Origin: Jeongeupia sp. USM3
GTDB taxonomy: Bacteria; Pseudomonadota; Gammaproteobacteria; Burkholderiales; Chitinibacteraceae
Assembly: GCF_001808185.1 (NCBI RefSeq)
Contig: NZ_CP017668.1
Coordinates: 2,170,001 to 2,234,000 of the forward strand
Length of the DNA stretch: 64,000 nucleotides
Direction of reading: 5' to 3'
A model generated the notes under the pieces. That model had not been told where the DNA came from and searched no databases. It saw nothing but the letters and a program-made list of their open reading frames with translations. The translations under genes were made by a program, and so were the position numbers. Below are positions 52,564-62,414 of the stretch, piece after piece (positions within the stretch are counted from its first letter, which is position 1; the number at the start of each line of letters is the position of its first letter).

Positions 52564-54006
52564 ATGTCCCACCAATCCGACCTGATCGCCAGCGACATCC
52601 TCGCTTACCTCAAGCAGCACGAGAACAAGGACCTGCTGCGCTTCATCACCTGCGGCAACGTCGACGACGGCAAATCGACGCTAATCGGCCGGCTGCTGCA
52701 CGATTCGAAGCTGATCTTCGAAGACCACCTGGCCGCGATCAAGAAAGACAGCCAGAAGTACAACACCACCGACGAAGAGTTTGACCTCGCGCTGCTGGTC
52801 GACGGCCTGCAGGCCGAGCGCGAGCAGGGCATCACCATCGACGTCGCCTACCGCTATTTCAGCACCGAGAAGCGCAAATTCATCATCGCCGACTGCCCGG
52901 GCCACGAGCAGTACACCCGCAATATGGCAACCGGCGCATCGACCAGCAACTTGGCCATCATCCTGATCGACGCCCGCTACGGCGTGCAGACGCAGACGCG
53001 GCGCCACAGCTTCATCGTCTCGCTGCTCGGCATCAAGCATGTCATCGTCGCGGTCAACAAGATGGACCTGGTCGATTTCAGCGAGGCACGCTTCAACGAG
53101 ATCAAGATGGAGTACCTCAAGTTCGCCGAAGAGCTGGCGATCGACGACATCCGCTTCGTGCCGATCTCGGCGCTCAAGGGCGACAACGTCGTCAACGCCT
53201 CGACCCGCGCGCCGTGGTACGACGGCGCGACGCTGATGGGCCTGCTGGAAAGCGTGCAGGTCAGCAAGAACGCCAAGCTCGACGCGTTCCGGCTGCCGGT
53301 GCAGTACGTCAACCGCCCCAACCTCGACTTCCGCGGCTTCTGCGGCACCATCGCCGCCGGTCACGTCGTCCCCGGCGACGAAGTCGTCGCACTGCCGTCG
53401 GGCAAGTCGAGCAAGGTCAAGGCCATCGTCACCTACGAGGGCGAACAGCCCGCGGCCTTCGCCGGCCAGGCGATCACGCTGACGCTCGAAGACGAAATCG
53501 ACGTAAGCCGCGGCGATCTGCTGGTGCGCGCGCAGGATGCACAACCGCAAGTTGCCTCGGCGTTCAGTGCCCATGTCGTGTGGATGAACGAAGCGCCGCT
53601 GCTGGTCGGCAAGGAATACCAGTTCAAGCTCGCCGGCAAGAGCGTCTACGGCCGCGTCAGCCGAATCGAGCACCGGATCGACGTCAACACGCTCGCCAAA
53701 GTGTCGGTCGATTCACTGCAACTGAACGAAATCGCCCTTGTCACCCTCGAAACCAGCGCCCCGGTCGTCTTCGACCCCTACACCGCCTGCCGCGGCACCG
53801 GTTCGTTCATCGTGATTGATCGGCTTTCCAACGCGACCGCCGGTGCGGGAATGATCGTCGCGGCAGCCGAATCGCAGGGTGTGAGCAGTGATGCGGATGA
53901 GCTGACGAGGTTGCGGGCGTTTGAGGTGGAGTTGAATGCGCTGGTGCGGAAGTATTTTCCGCATTGGGAAACGTTGGACATAACAGCGAGACATCATGAA
54001 AAATAA
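52564..54006 (+). CDS. cysN: Sulfate adenylyltransferase subunit 1 (CysN GTPase)
   Basis: A 480-residue EF-Tu-like GTPase that couples GTP hydrolysis to sulfate activation by CysD. G-motifs are GNVDDGKST (P-loop near residue 29), DCPGHEQYTRN and NKMD; the rest is two beta-barrel domains. No C-terminal APS kinase (CysC) domain is present, as in the stand-alone CysN form. ATG 52564 gives the normal N-terminus (MSHQSDLIASDILAYLKQHE); the frame is open from 52531. The stop codon lies inside the left arm of the following terminator. Confidence 0.96.
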   Translation: MSHQSDLIASDILAYLKQHENKDLLRFITCGNVDDGKSTLIGRLLHDSKLIFEDHLAAIKKDSQKYNTTDEEFDLALLVDGLQAEREQGITIDVAYRYFSTEKRKFIIADCPGHEQYTRNMATGASTSNLAIILIDARYGVQTQTRRHSFIVSLLGIKHVIVAVNKMDLVDFSEARFNEIKMEYLKFAEELAIDDIRFVPISALKGDNVVNASTRAPWYDGATLMGLLESVQVSKNAKLDAFRLPVQYVNRPNLDFRGFCGTIAAGHVVPGDEVVALPSGKSSKVKAIVTYEGEQPAAFAGQAITLTLEDEIDVSRGDLLVRAQDAQPQVASAFSAHVVWMNEAPLLVGKEYQFKLAGKSVYGRVSRIEHRIDVNTLAKVSVDSLQLNEIALVTLETSAPVVFDPYTACRGTGSFIVIDRLSNATAGAGMIVAAAESQGVSSDADELTRLRAFEVELNALVRKYFPHWETLDITARHHEK

Positions 54007-54036
54007 AGAAACGGGCCGATGGCCCGTTTCTTTATT
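54002..54036. terminator. Bidirectional terminator shared by cysN and the AT-rich block
   Basis: A perfect 16-bp stem (54002-54017 with 54021-54036) over a 3-base loop. It overlaps the stop codons of both convergent genes: cysN (54004-54006) and the minus-strand reading frame ending at 54032. It marks the exact border of the AT-rich block. Confidence 0.88.
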
Positions 54037-54973
54037 CAACGCTTAGTAGCGATCTACCGTATTTGAATTCCGTCAGCATGTTTTCTTCGGTAATGACACG
54101 CAAGCGACGCCCGCTTTTCTGCTCAACATCCGTAACATTCAGTATCGGCTCGCTCGAAATAATCTTTGCGAGGGTCTTGGAATAATCAACTTCCTCACGA
54201 AAATTACCGCTCGTCGTCCAGTCAATTTTTCCAAGAAGAGCCTCCATCGTCGCTGTAGCAATCGGTATCTCCAGAGAGCTGTCACTAGCAAAAATAAAGT
54301 TCCGATACTGGAATGTATATTTGAATGTACTGGAGGCGGTCGCGATTGAATCCGGTGACCAGGTACTGTTGAACGCAAAAACCCCGTCCTTCTTTAGATG
54401 AGCCCTGACAATTTCAGCAAAGCCCATCCCCAGTAAATTGCTCGAATAGGCTCGCCAATGGAAACTAGTATTCATTAATATGATGTCATACTGTTCATTC
54501 GAGGCATGAAGCCATTTTCTGCCATCGGCAAAATACAAGTTCACTTTTTCATCAACTAGCAACCCTGCTACCGATGCATACCTTTTAATTAGTTCCGCAT
54601 AGCCGGGGTTGAGCTCGACAACATCAATTTTTTTCACATGTGGAAAATGACGAACAGCCTCTACCCACGCCCCGCCACTTAGGCCTATGACGAGTATATT
54701 GCTTGCTTCTGGTCTTAAGAGATAACTAACGTACGCTCGATCAATTTTATTGCTATTCAGAGCAACATCCGTATTGATTCTGCCATCGTACACATTACCA
54801 CCGAAGATAACATCTCCAGCGCCAAGATTTCCAAGCGTATATATGATGCCATAACGATTTTCGATGAGATGGACTAGCGGCTCCTGTGCACCATGCTCGT
54901 TTCTGATTAAAGAAGGCAGCAAGACTGACGGTGATACCCCCCCCAGAAAAGAAGCACGAGCAAAGCAGCACAA
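54032..54973 (-). CDS. C-terminal spermidine-synthase-like part of a membrane enzyme, out of frame with its N-terminal part
   Basis: About 300 residues with a SAM-methyltransferase/spermidine-synthase-type fold. The nucleotide-binding strand is NILVIGLSGGAWVEAVRHFP followed by KIDVVELNPGYAELIKRY, then NLYFADGRKWL and YDIILMNTSFHWRAYSSNL, the order expected in polyamine-synthase-like domains fused to MFS-type membrane domains. The glycine motif is degenerate. There is no supported start: the frame merely opens at a TTG inside the upstream gene. It becomes continuous with the upstream membrane part if one G is added to the G8 tract at 54937-54944. Base composition is clearly lower in GC than the neighbours. 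Confidence 0.7.
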   Translation of the reverse strand: MCCFARASFLGGVSPSVLLPSLIRNEHGAQEPLVHLIENRYGIIYTLGNLGAGDVIFGGNVYDGRINTDVALNSNKIDRAYVSYLLRPEASNILVIGLSGGAWVEAVRHFPHVKKIDVVELNPGYAELIKRYASVAGLLVDEKVNLYFADGRKWLHASNEQYDIILMNTSFHWRAYSSNLLGMGFAEIVRAHLKKDGVFAFNSTWSPDSIATASSTFKYTFQYRNFIFASDSSLEIPIATATMEALLGKIDWTTSGNFREEVDYSKTLAKIISSEPILNVTDVEQKSGRRLRVITEENMLTEFKYGRSLLSVE

Positions 54974-55548
54974 GCACCGATGGAATTTATATATGCTTTC
55001 TGCCGATAAAAAATATACACACCCAGCAAGACCAGGCTACCACCAAGCAGCACGAATGCTTTTTGTATCCCTACAAAATCCAACAAAAAAAACCCCACAA
55101 ACACGGGACCAAATGTCGCACCTAGCACATTTGCAAAATAGACGTTAGAGATGGACCGCCCCAGACTGGTTTTTTCGGCATTCATGCTTCCGAGATGATG
55201 CGCAATCGGAAAAACAACGCCTTTGAGCATTGCTCCAACAAATATCAACACCATGGTCGTTGGCAAAACCGGCCACAACTCGACCGAGATCGGGTAAAAA
55301 AAAGGCGTCAAAATATCAATGACGCCAGCCATGACCAGAAATTTTGCCGAAACCAGCATCAGATCAGAATTACCTGAACAGCACCTTCTTCCAATCCAAG
55401 AGCCTGCAGCAATCCCAAGCAGATAAGATAGCAGGACGATACTGAATGCTTGCGGCAACGAGAACAATCTGAACCCGACAAGTTTGGACCAAACAATTTC
55501 CAAACTCAGGCTGGTAAACCCACTCCAGAAGGCCAGAAATACAGGCAT
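54907..55548 (-). CDS. C-half membrane domain of a split MFS/spermidine-synthase-like protein (truncated in this sequence)
   Basis: A 213-residue product with six hydrophobic helices. It begins VFLAFWSGFTSLSLEIVWSKLVGFRL, a pattern that repeats the start of the preceding gene, as in fused MFS/spermidine-synthase proteins where two six-helix halves occur in tandem. After ALLVLLFWGG the frame meets the G8 tract and stops shortly after. ATG 55548 overlaps the stop of the upstream gene (TGATG), so it is translated by coupling; a GTG three bases earlier is possible. Restoring the frame yields helices plus the soluble domain. Confidence 0.75.
   Translation of the reverse strand: MPVFLAFWSGFTSLSLEIVWSKLVGFRLFSLPQAFSIVLLSYLLGIAAGSWIGRRCCSGNSDLMLVSAKFLVMAGVIDILTPFFYPISVELWPVLPTTMVLIFVGAMLKGVVFPIAHHLGSMNAEKTSLGRSISNVYFANVLGATFGPVFVGFFLLDFVGIQKAFVLLGGSLVLLGVYIFYRQKAYINSIGACAALLVLLFWGGYHRQSCCLL
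54937..54944 (-). repeat. Homopolymer G8 tract (coding strand), candidate phase-variation switch
   Basis: Eight C on the plus strand, eight G on the coding strand, at the exact place where the membrane frame must pass into the spermidine-synthase-like frame. With 8 G the membrane protein ends after ten more residues (YHRQSCCLL); with 9 (or 6) G the frame continues as GGVSPSVLLPSL to 54032, giving a 505-residue protein. Confidence 0.75.
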
Positions 55549-56159
55549 CACGCCTTCTCCTTGCTCAGATAAATCACCATCCCAATTGCAACTATGAAAT
55601 TGCCTAAGGCAGCCACTCGGATTACATCGGCAATTGTCATGAAATTGAACGCAATAAACCCGGCAAAGACAACGCCCGCTGCCGCACCTACGGTATTTAT
55701 CGTATAAAGCCCACCAATCGCCGACCCGACTTCACTCTTGTTTTTTGCAAAGTACGTAGTTAATAGTGGCAATGTCATTCCCATAAGAAATGTCGGCGGT
55801 AGTAGTAGAATAAAGTTCACCATCCCAGGCAACCACATACTATCGAGAGGCGTGACTTCACCAACCCAAAGAATGGCACGATGACTAATCAGGCCCAGCA
55901 AACACAATGCCAACTCTACGCCGACAAATACGTGAAGGCACCAACGCCCGGCTTTATCGGCAATTCGGCCACCAGCCCAGCCACCAATGCCCAATCCGGC
56001 CATGAATGCCGAGACCAGAACCGTAACTGAGTGAACATCAACACCAAAATTGGTAAACAGCAACCGTTGCCAACAAACCTGATACATCAAGCCTGAAATA
56101 CCTGACAACATGAATGCAGATATGACGGACATCGGAATGGCTACGCGAGTCGTTTTCAT
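55548..56159 (-). CDS. N-half membrane domain of a split MFS/spermidine-synthase-like protein
   Basis: A 203-residue protein with six hydrophobic helices, beginning VISAFMLSGISGLMYQVCWQRLLFTNFG and continuing with SAFMAGLGIGGWAGGRIADKAG, LMGMTLPLLTTYF and GGLYTINTVGAAAGVVFAGF. These are hallmark stretches of the first membrane half of spermidine-synthase-like membrane proteins. Here it ends as a separate polypeptide instead of being fused to the second half. CGGAGA lies six bases before ATG 56159. It follows the phosphoethanolamine-transferase-like gene by 22 bases, so they form one transcript. Substrate unknown. Confidence 0.75.
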   Translation of the reverse strand: MKTTRVAIPMSVISAFMLSGISGLMYQVCWQRLLFTNFGVDVHSVTVLVSAFMAGLGIGGWAGGRIADKAGRWCLHVFVGVELALCLLGLISHRAILWVGEVTPLDSMWLPGMVNFILLLPPTFLMGMTLPLLTTYFAKNKSEVGSAIGGLYTINTVGAAAGVVFAGFIAFNFMTIADVIRVAALGNFIVAIGMVIYLSKEKA

Positions 56160-56181
56160 TTCAATCTCCGGACTTTGATAC

Positions 56182-57882
56182 CTAGAGAGGCTGGCACTGT
56201 AAATTGGACACGGCTTCGTCATAAGACACCGCTCGCTTCCCATTTACCATACGTTTTTCTTCTTTGAAACCCATCTCCGACAACGCCTTGTCACTACTCA
56301 GGCTTGCAGCACGGACGCCAGCCAACCACGACAAGCCATAAAATACAGACTGGGTTGATATTTTTTTACTTGCATTACTCTGCAACAGATTTACATCGCC
56401 AACACTGATATCGTAAAAAGCCTGATTGTAATAAATGATAGAGGGAACCTCTAAACTGCCGCGAGTTGAGTTTCCATGACCACGCAAAGCACAATCTGTT
56501 TGTTGCAAATCTTCACCATGATCTGATGCGTACCAAAAAAAGGCAGGGTTTTTTTGTGCAGAAAGCAGCTTTGCCACATCTGACAAAACTCGGTCAGTAT
56601 ATAGAATAGTATTGTCAAAGCTATTGCTAACCTCTTGCCGAGAAGAAGCGCTTTGCAGTGCAACGTCGCCAACATCGTTGAGAGAAGGTCGAAAAACATC
56701 ATACTCACTCGGATAGCGATGTTTATAGTTCCAGTGACTCCCCAACATATGCAGCACCACAAAAACTCGCTGCTGCTTCCGTGCCAATATCTCCTCCAAT
56801 TTTTTTACCAGCACACCGTCCATGCTGCCCGGACCACTGTATTCAGCCGGATTCAAATAGAAGCGTTCGTTGGCTTCTCCTGCGAACTGCGTAATTGGAG
56901 AGTCATAACGACCATACGTTTGCTGGTTAGAGATCCAATAGGTGTGAAACCCCGCCTCTCCAAACAAGGAAACGACGCTCTTCTCAGGGAAAACCATGCT
57001 GGAGGACAATGCCGGCTTTCTTGAAATCATCACGGGCACCGACATTCGTGTCGAATCCCACGGTGTCACCATGTCACGAAGAACTACCAAATTCTTGATT
57101 TTGGCCAGCTCCGGATTTGTTTCTCGTTGGTATCCGTATAATGACCAGCGATCTTTTCTGCTCGACTCGCCAATGATCAATACAACAATCTGCTTTTCTG
57201 ACCCGACGTATCTAGCATTGAACTTGAAGCCCGCTTTTTCATGCATCACCAGCTGCATGTTTCGTCGTTCATCGACATAGCCCCAGAGTCTCAGGTAAAT
57301 ACCCGGGAAGTAAGTCTTTTTTACATCAACAAACACATCATTTGACATTTTGTCGGACAGTGCATCCGACGACAGTCCTAGTTCTTGAGGAAGCATTGTT
57401 ATTTCATGTGCCAATGTCACGCCGACCAACGCACTGGCACTTAGCAGAAACAAGGCCAACCGCAACCTCTTGCGTGCCACACGCCATGTCCCCGCCCATT
57501 GGCATAACCAGATCACCCCGAACGCGCCACATGTGAAAACAGACAGGCAAAACAGACTTCCCCACGGGGAGAGGAACTCTACGATTTCCGCAAAATTGCT
57601 TTCGGCCAGAATGCCGTACAAATGTGAAGAACTGGGTCTTCGATAGTACCACAAATAAAATGCCTCAAATGGTGCGAGCAATGCAGCCGGCGCCAGAACC
57701 CATGCAATGTACTTCCATTGACCAATCACTGAAATCACAAAGAGAAGAACGAACAGAGAGATCGTCCATAGTGGAAATTCGCTATATGATATGTCTGACA
57801 AACAATAAGTCGCGACGTTGACTGCGACAAACATACCAGCAACGGCAATGCCGGCATATCGAAAGGCCGTCACTCGATTCAA
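56182..57882 (-). CDS. Phosphoethanolamine transferase-like protein (EptA/sulfatase superfamily)
   Basis: About 566 residues: five membrane helices in the first 180 residues, then a periplasmic alkaline-phosphatase-fold domain. Family marks are VLIIGESSRKDRWSLYGYQRETNP (putative nucleophile at the Ser of GES, about residue 240, where EptA has Thr), PVMISRKPA, LHMLGSHWNY and YASDHGEDLQQ plus HGNSTRGSLEVP for zinc binding. Such enzymes transfer phosphoethanolamine from phosphatidylethanolamine to lipid A, glycans or, in Neisseria PptA, to pilin. Next to a pilin gene, a pilin-modifying role is a real possibility. The start is uncertain: TTG 57882 has GGAG six bases upstream, TTG 57894 and GTG 57873 are alternatives. 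It contains A7 and T7 runs near 56527 and 56550. Confidence 0.82.
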   Translation of the reverse strand: MNRVTAFRYAGIAVAGMFVAVNVATYCLSDISYSEFPLWTISLFVLLFVISVIGQWKYIAWVLAPAALLAPFEAFYLWYYRRPSSSHLYGILAESNFAEIVEFLSPWGSLFCLSVFTCGAFGVIWLCQWAGTWRVARKRLRLALFLLSASALVGVTLAHEITMLPQELGLSSDALSDKMSNDVFVDVKKTYFPGIYLRLWGYVDERRNMQLVMHEKAGFKFNARYVGSEKQIVVLIIGESSRKDRWSLYGYQRETNPELAKIKNLVVLRDMVTPWDSTRMSVPVMISRKPALSSSMVFPEKSVVSLFGEAGFHTYWISNQQTYGRYDSPITQFAGEANERFYLNPAEYSGPGSMDGVLVKKLEEILARKQQRVFVVLHMLGSHWNYKHRYPSEYDVFRPSLNDVGDVALQSASSRQEVSNSFDNTILYTDRVLSDVAKLLSAQKNPAFFWYASDHGEDLQQTDCALRGHGNSTRGSLEVPSIIYYNQAFYDISVGDVNLLQSNASKKISTQSVFYGLSWLAGVRAASLSSDKALSEMGFKEEKRMVNGKRAVSYDEAVSNLQCQPL

Positions 57883-57902
57883 GTCACTCTCCAAGATACA
57901 AA

Positions 57903-57930
57903 AAAAGCCCTCCTGAGCAGGAGGGCTTTT
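57903..57930 (-). terminator. Intrinsic terminator after the pilin gene
   Basis: AAAAGCCCTCCT (57903-57914) pairs with AGGAGGGCTTTT (57919-57930) over 4 bases. On the minus strand it is followed by seven T. It separates pilin mRNA from the downstream transferase gene, so downstream genes need read-through or another promoter. Confidence 0.85.
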
Positions 57931-57947
57931 GAATGAACGCGTCTAGA

Positions 57948-58448
57948 TTACGGCGAGGCCGAAGCAGAGACCGAGGTAGCTGCGCTGCGCTTGCAGTAGC
58001 CCTTGGCAATACAACCCGACGTGGAGTCTACATCCCAAACCAGGTTCTTCTCGCCACCAGCGCCCGTTACCGCAACAGCATCACCGGCCAAGATGTATGT
58101 ATCGCCGGTAGCCAAACCTTTCTTAGCTTGCGGGATGACGGTAACCTTTACCGTACCGTCTGCACCGGCTGCGGCAGCAACCTCAACTTTGCCCACAACA
58201 CCCGTGCCACCAGTAATATTTGCGGGAACGCCACCTGCACCAGCAGTACATTGAGTCAAGTCACCCTGCGTCGCATAGCATTCAGCAATCGCCAATTTGT
58301 ACGGTGCAGCAGCTTGAATGATTTCAGTAAACGCGGCTTTGCGGGTATAGTTCTGATACGACGGAATCGCCACCGCAGCCAGAATACCGATGATCGCAAC
58401 AACGATCATCAGTTCGATCAGGGTGAAGCCCTGTTGCATCTTTTTCAT
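57948..58448 (-). CDS. Type IV major pilin (PilE/PilA family)
   Basis: A 166-residue type IVa prepilin. The leader MKKMQQG is cut before FTLIELMIVVAIIGILAAVAIPSYQNYTRKAAF by PilD; Glu5 of the mature protein is present. The mature pilin is about 159 residues. Two Cys lie close together (CYATQGDLTQC) and a second pair near the C-terminus (CIAKGYC) would form the D-region disulfide. The tail after it is Ser/Thr/Ala-rich (SAATSVSASASP), a possible modification site. GGAGAAG precedes the ATG, and an exact sigma-54 site lies further upstream. Twitching, adhesion or DNA uptake are likely roles. Confidence 0.95.
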   Translation of the reverse strand: MKKMQQGFTLIELMIVVAIIGILAAVAIPSYQNYTRKAAFTEIIQAAAPYKLAIAECYATQGDLTQCTAGAGGVPANITGGTGVVGKVEVAAAAGADGTVKVTVIPQAKKGLATGDTYILAGDAVAVTGAGGEKNLVWDVDSTSGCIAKGYCKRSAATSVSASASP

Positions 58449-58525
58449 TTGCTCTTCTCCAACTTCTTTGAAGGGATAGCCTGGGTGGCCACTTCACGCA
58501 GCCACTTGGCGCGTGCCAGTACATA

Positions 58526-58542
58526 AGCAAGTGCTGTGCCAG
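58526..58542 (-). promoter_or_regulatory. Sigma-54 (RpoN) promoter of the pilin gene
   Basis: On the minus strand CTGGCACAGCACTTGCT matches the -24/-12 consensus TGGCAC-N5-TTGCW exactly, with correct GG-GC spacing. It lies about 78 bases upstream of the pilin start codon. This fits PilS/PilR-type control of major pilin genes known in Pseudomonas. Confidence 0.85.
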
Positions 58543-58576
58543 CGGCGTGCACTTTGCACATTTCTGCGCGCGGGCC

Positions 58577-58605
58577 TTGGTCTCGGGGCCGGTTTTCCGT
58601 ATAAT
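58577..58605 (+). promoter_or_regulatory. Sigma-70 promoter of tRNA-Thr
   Basis: TTGGTC (58577-58582) and a perfect TATAAT (58600-58605) with a 17-base spacer, ending 10 bases before the tRNA. It is divergent from the sigma-54 promoter of the pilin gene. Confidence 0.82.
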
Positions 58606-58615
58606 CCGGCCCGTT

Positions 58616-58691
<76 letters not shown>

Positions 58692-58698
58692 GGTACAG

Positions 58699-58726
58699 AA
58701 AAGGCCCGCAGCGATGCGGGCCTTTT
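58699..58726 (+). terminator. Intrinsic terminator after tRNA-Thr
   Basis: AAAAGGCCCGCA (58699-58710), loop GCGA, and the complement TGCGGGCCTTTT (58715-58726), starting eight bases after the tRNA. Confidence 0.85.
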
Positions 58727-58810
58727 GCTTTTCTGCCGTTCGGCAGCAAAGTAAAAGTGACAAAAATCGTCACCTTACTGACGTCCGGCGTCGCAGTCGG
58801 CGCCAACAAC

Positions 58811-58832
58811 AAAGCCCGCATTCGCGGGCTTT
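58811..58832 (-). terminator. Probable terminator of the nitronate monooxygenase-like gene
   Basis: A 9-bp stem AAAGCCCGC/GCGGGCTTT over a 4-base loop, located 28 bases after the minus-strand stop. The T-run on the minus strand is broken (TTTGTTGTT). Confidence 0.6.
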
Positions 58833-58859
58833 GTGCTTTTACCTCGTCGGGCAGGACGC

Positions 58860-60023
58860 TCAGGCGCTGAGCCCGGCCGGCCTGTGGCCGGTCAGCAGGT
58901 AGTCCATCAGTTCCTTGACCGGGCGGATGGCGCTGCCGAAGGGCAGGTTTTCCGAGCCGCGGAAGAACAGGCCCTGGTTGACCTCGCCGCGCACGGCGGC
59001 CGCGAGCTTGAGGTCGATGCAGAACTGGCCGATCTTGGCGAGGCCGTCGCGGAAGCCGCAGACCGACAGGCAGTTCAGCGACTGGGTGCAGCGGCGCGGG
59101 TCGGCCTTGGCGTTGGCCTGGGCCTTGGCTTCCATCTTCAGGTATTTGGCGAGCCACGGTGTCTTCACCGCGCGGGCCGGCAGGCCGGCAACCGACATGA
59201 ATTCGACAACGTCGGTCTTCTGCGCACCGGCGAGCACGTGCTTGAAATTGATGTGCGCGTCGCCTTCCTCGGCGACGGCGAAAGCGGTGCCGAGCTGGAC
59301 GGCGTTGGCGCCGCAGCCGAGCAGGTGCGCAACCTTCTCGTGGCTGTTGATGCCGCCGGCGACGATCAGCGGGATCGGGTCGATTTCGAGCTTGGCGAAC
59401 AGTTCGTGCGTCTCGGCGAGCACGCGTTCGAACTCGAACTTCTCGTCGTGGACGCCCTCGATCGTCGCGGCGCCGAGGTGGCCGCCGGCGTGCGCCGGGT
59501 GTTCGATGACGATGGCGTCGGGCAGCTTGCCCTTCTTCATCCAGCGCTTGAGCACGACGGCGATGCCGCGGCTGTCGGACAGGATCGGGATCAGCGCCAC
59601 GTTCGGGTGGTCGGCGGTCATCTCGGGCAGGTCGAGCGGCAGGCCGGCGCCCATGACGATGGCGTCGGCGCCGGATTCGCACGCCTGGCGCACGTACTGC
59701 GCGTGGATGTCGACGGCCTTCATCACGTTGACGGCGATCATGCCGCGGCCCTGTGCGGTGTCCTTGGCCATGCGGATTTCGCGGTCAAGCGCGGTCAGGT
59801 TCAGCGCGTCGAGCGTGGCCTGGTCCTTGGTGGCTTCGCTTTGCGCCAGCAGGTCCGGGTGGTGGTGACGCAGGTCGACCGAGGCGATCGTGCCGACGCC
59901 GCCCTCGCAGGCGACCGCGCCGGCGAGCTTGTGCGCCGAGACGCCGACGCCCATGCCGCCCTGGACGATGGGCAAGAGCGATTTGCCCTTGATGATCAGC
60001 GGTTTGAAATGATGTGCAAGCAT
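58860..60023 (-). CDS. Nitronate monooxygenase-like FMN enzyme
   Basis: A 387-residue TIM-barrel flavoenzyme of the 2-nitropropane dioxygenase/FabK superfamily. Visible elements are PIVQGGMGVGVSAHKLAGAVACEGGVGTIASVDLR at the start, ESGADAIVMGAGLPLDLPE, the catalytic-His region VIEHPAHAGGHLG, IPLIVAGGINSHEKVAHLLGCGANAVQLGTAFA for FMN phosphate, and a C-terminal Cys-containing extension (RRCTQSLNCLSVCGFRDGL). The extension, with a CxxC-like pair, marks a subgroup whose substrate is uncertain. The start at 60023 has CAGGA upstream. A perfect FNR-type box upstream suggests oxygen-responsive expression. Confidence 0.85.
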   Translation of the reverse strand: MLAHHFKPLIIKGKSLLPIVQGGMGVGVSAHKLAGAVACEGGVGTIASVDLRHHHPDLLAQSEATKDQATLDALNLTALDREIRMAKDTAQGRGMIAVNVMKAVDIHAQYVRQACESGADAIVMGAGLPLDLPEMTADHPNVALIPILSDSRGIAVVLKRWMKKGKLPDAIVIEHPAHAGGHLGAATIEGVHDEKFEFERVLAETHELFAKLEIDPIPLIVAGGINSHEKVAHLLGCGANAVQLGTAFAVAEEGDAHINFKHVLAGAQKTDVVEFMSVAGLPARAVKTPWLAKYLKMEAKAQANAKADPRRCTQSLNCLSVCGFRDGLAKIGQFCIDLKLAAAVRGEVNQGLFFRGSENLPFGSAIRPVKELMDYLLTGHRPAGLSA

Positions 60024-60103
60024 GCCGGTATCCTGTTTCAGTTCGTTGGGGCAATGCCCCTTTATGAGTGCAGCAAGTCTGACGTGCAGCCTCCCCGCCG
60101 ACC

Positions 60104-60117
60104 TTGATCTGCATCAA
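60104..60117. promoter_or_regulatory. FNR/Anr-type binding site
   Basis: TTGAT-CTGC-ATCAA, a perfect palindrome equal to the FNR consensus. Its centre is about 87 bases upstream of the nitronate monooxygenase-like start codon. It is outside any coding sequence and downstream of the katG terminator. Confidence 0.75.
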
Positions 60118-60171
60118 GGCGTTCAGGACAGGGGCATGAGATGGCACGATTCACGCCGGCCCGCCAAAGGA

Positions 60172-60193
60172 AAACCGGCCTTGCGGCCGGTTT
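60172..60193 (-). terminator. Intrinsic terminator of katG
   Basis: AAACCGGCC/GGCCGGTTT, a 9-bp stem over TTGC. On the minus strand TTTTCCTTT follows. It lies 31 bases past the katG stop. Confidence 0.75.
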
Positions 60194-60224
60194 CCGGAGT
60201 GGCTTGCGTTTCGGCGCAGCGGTA

Positions 60225-62414
<2,190 letters not shown>

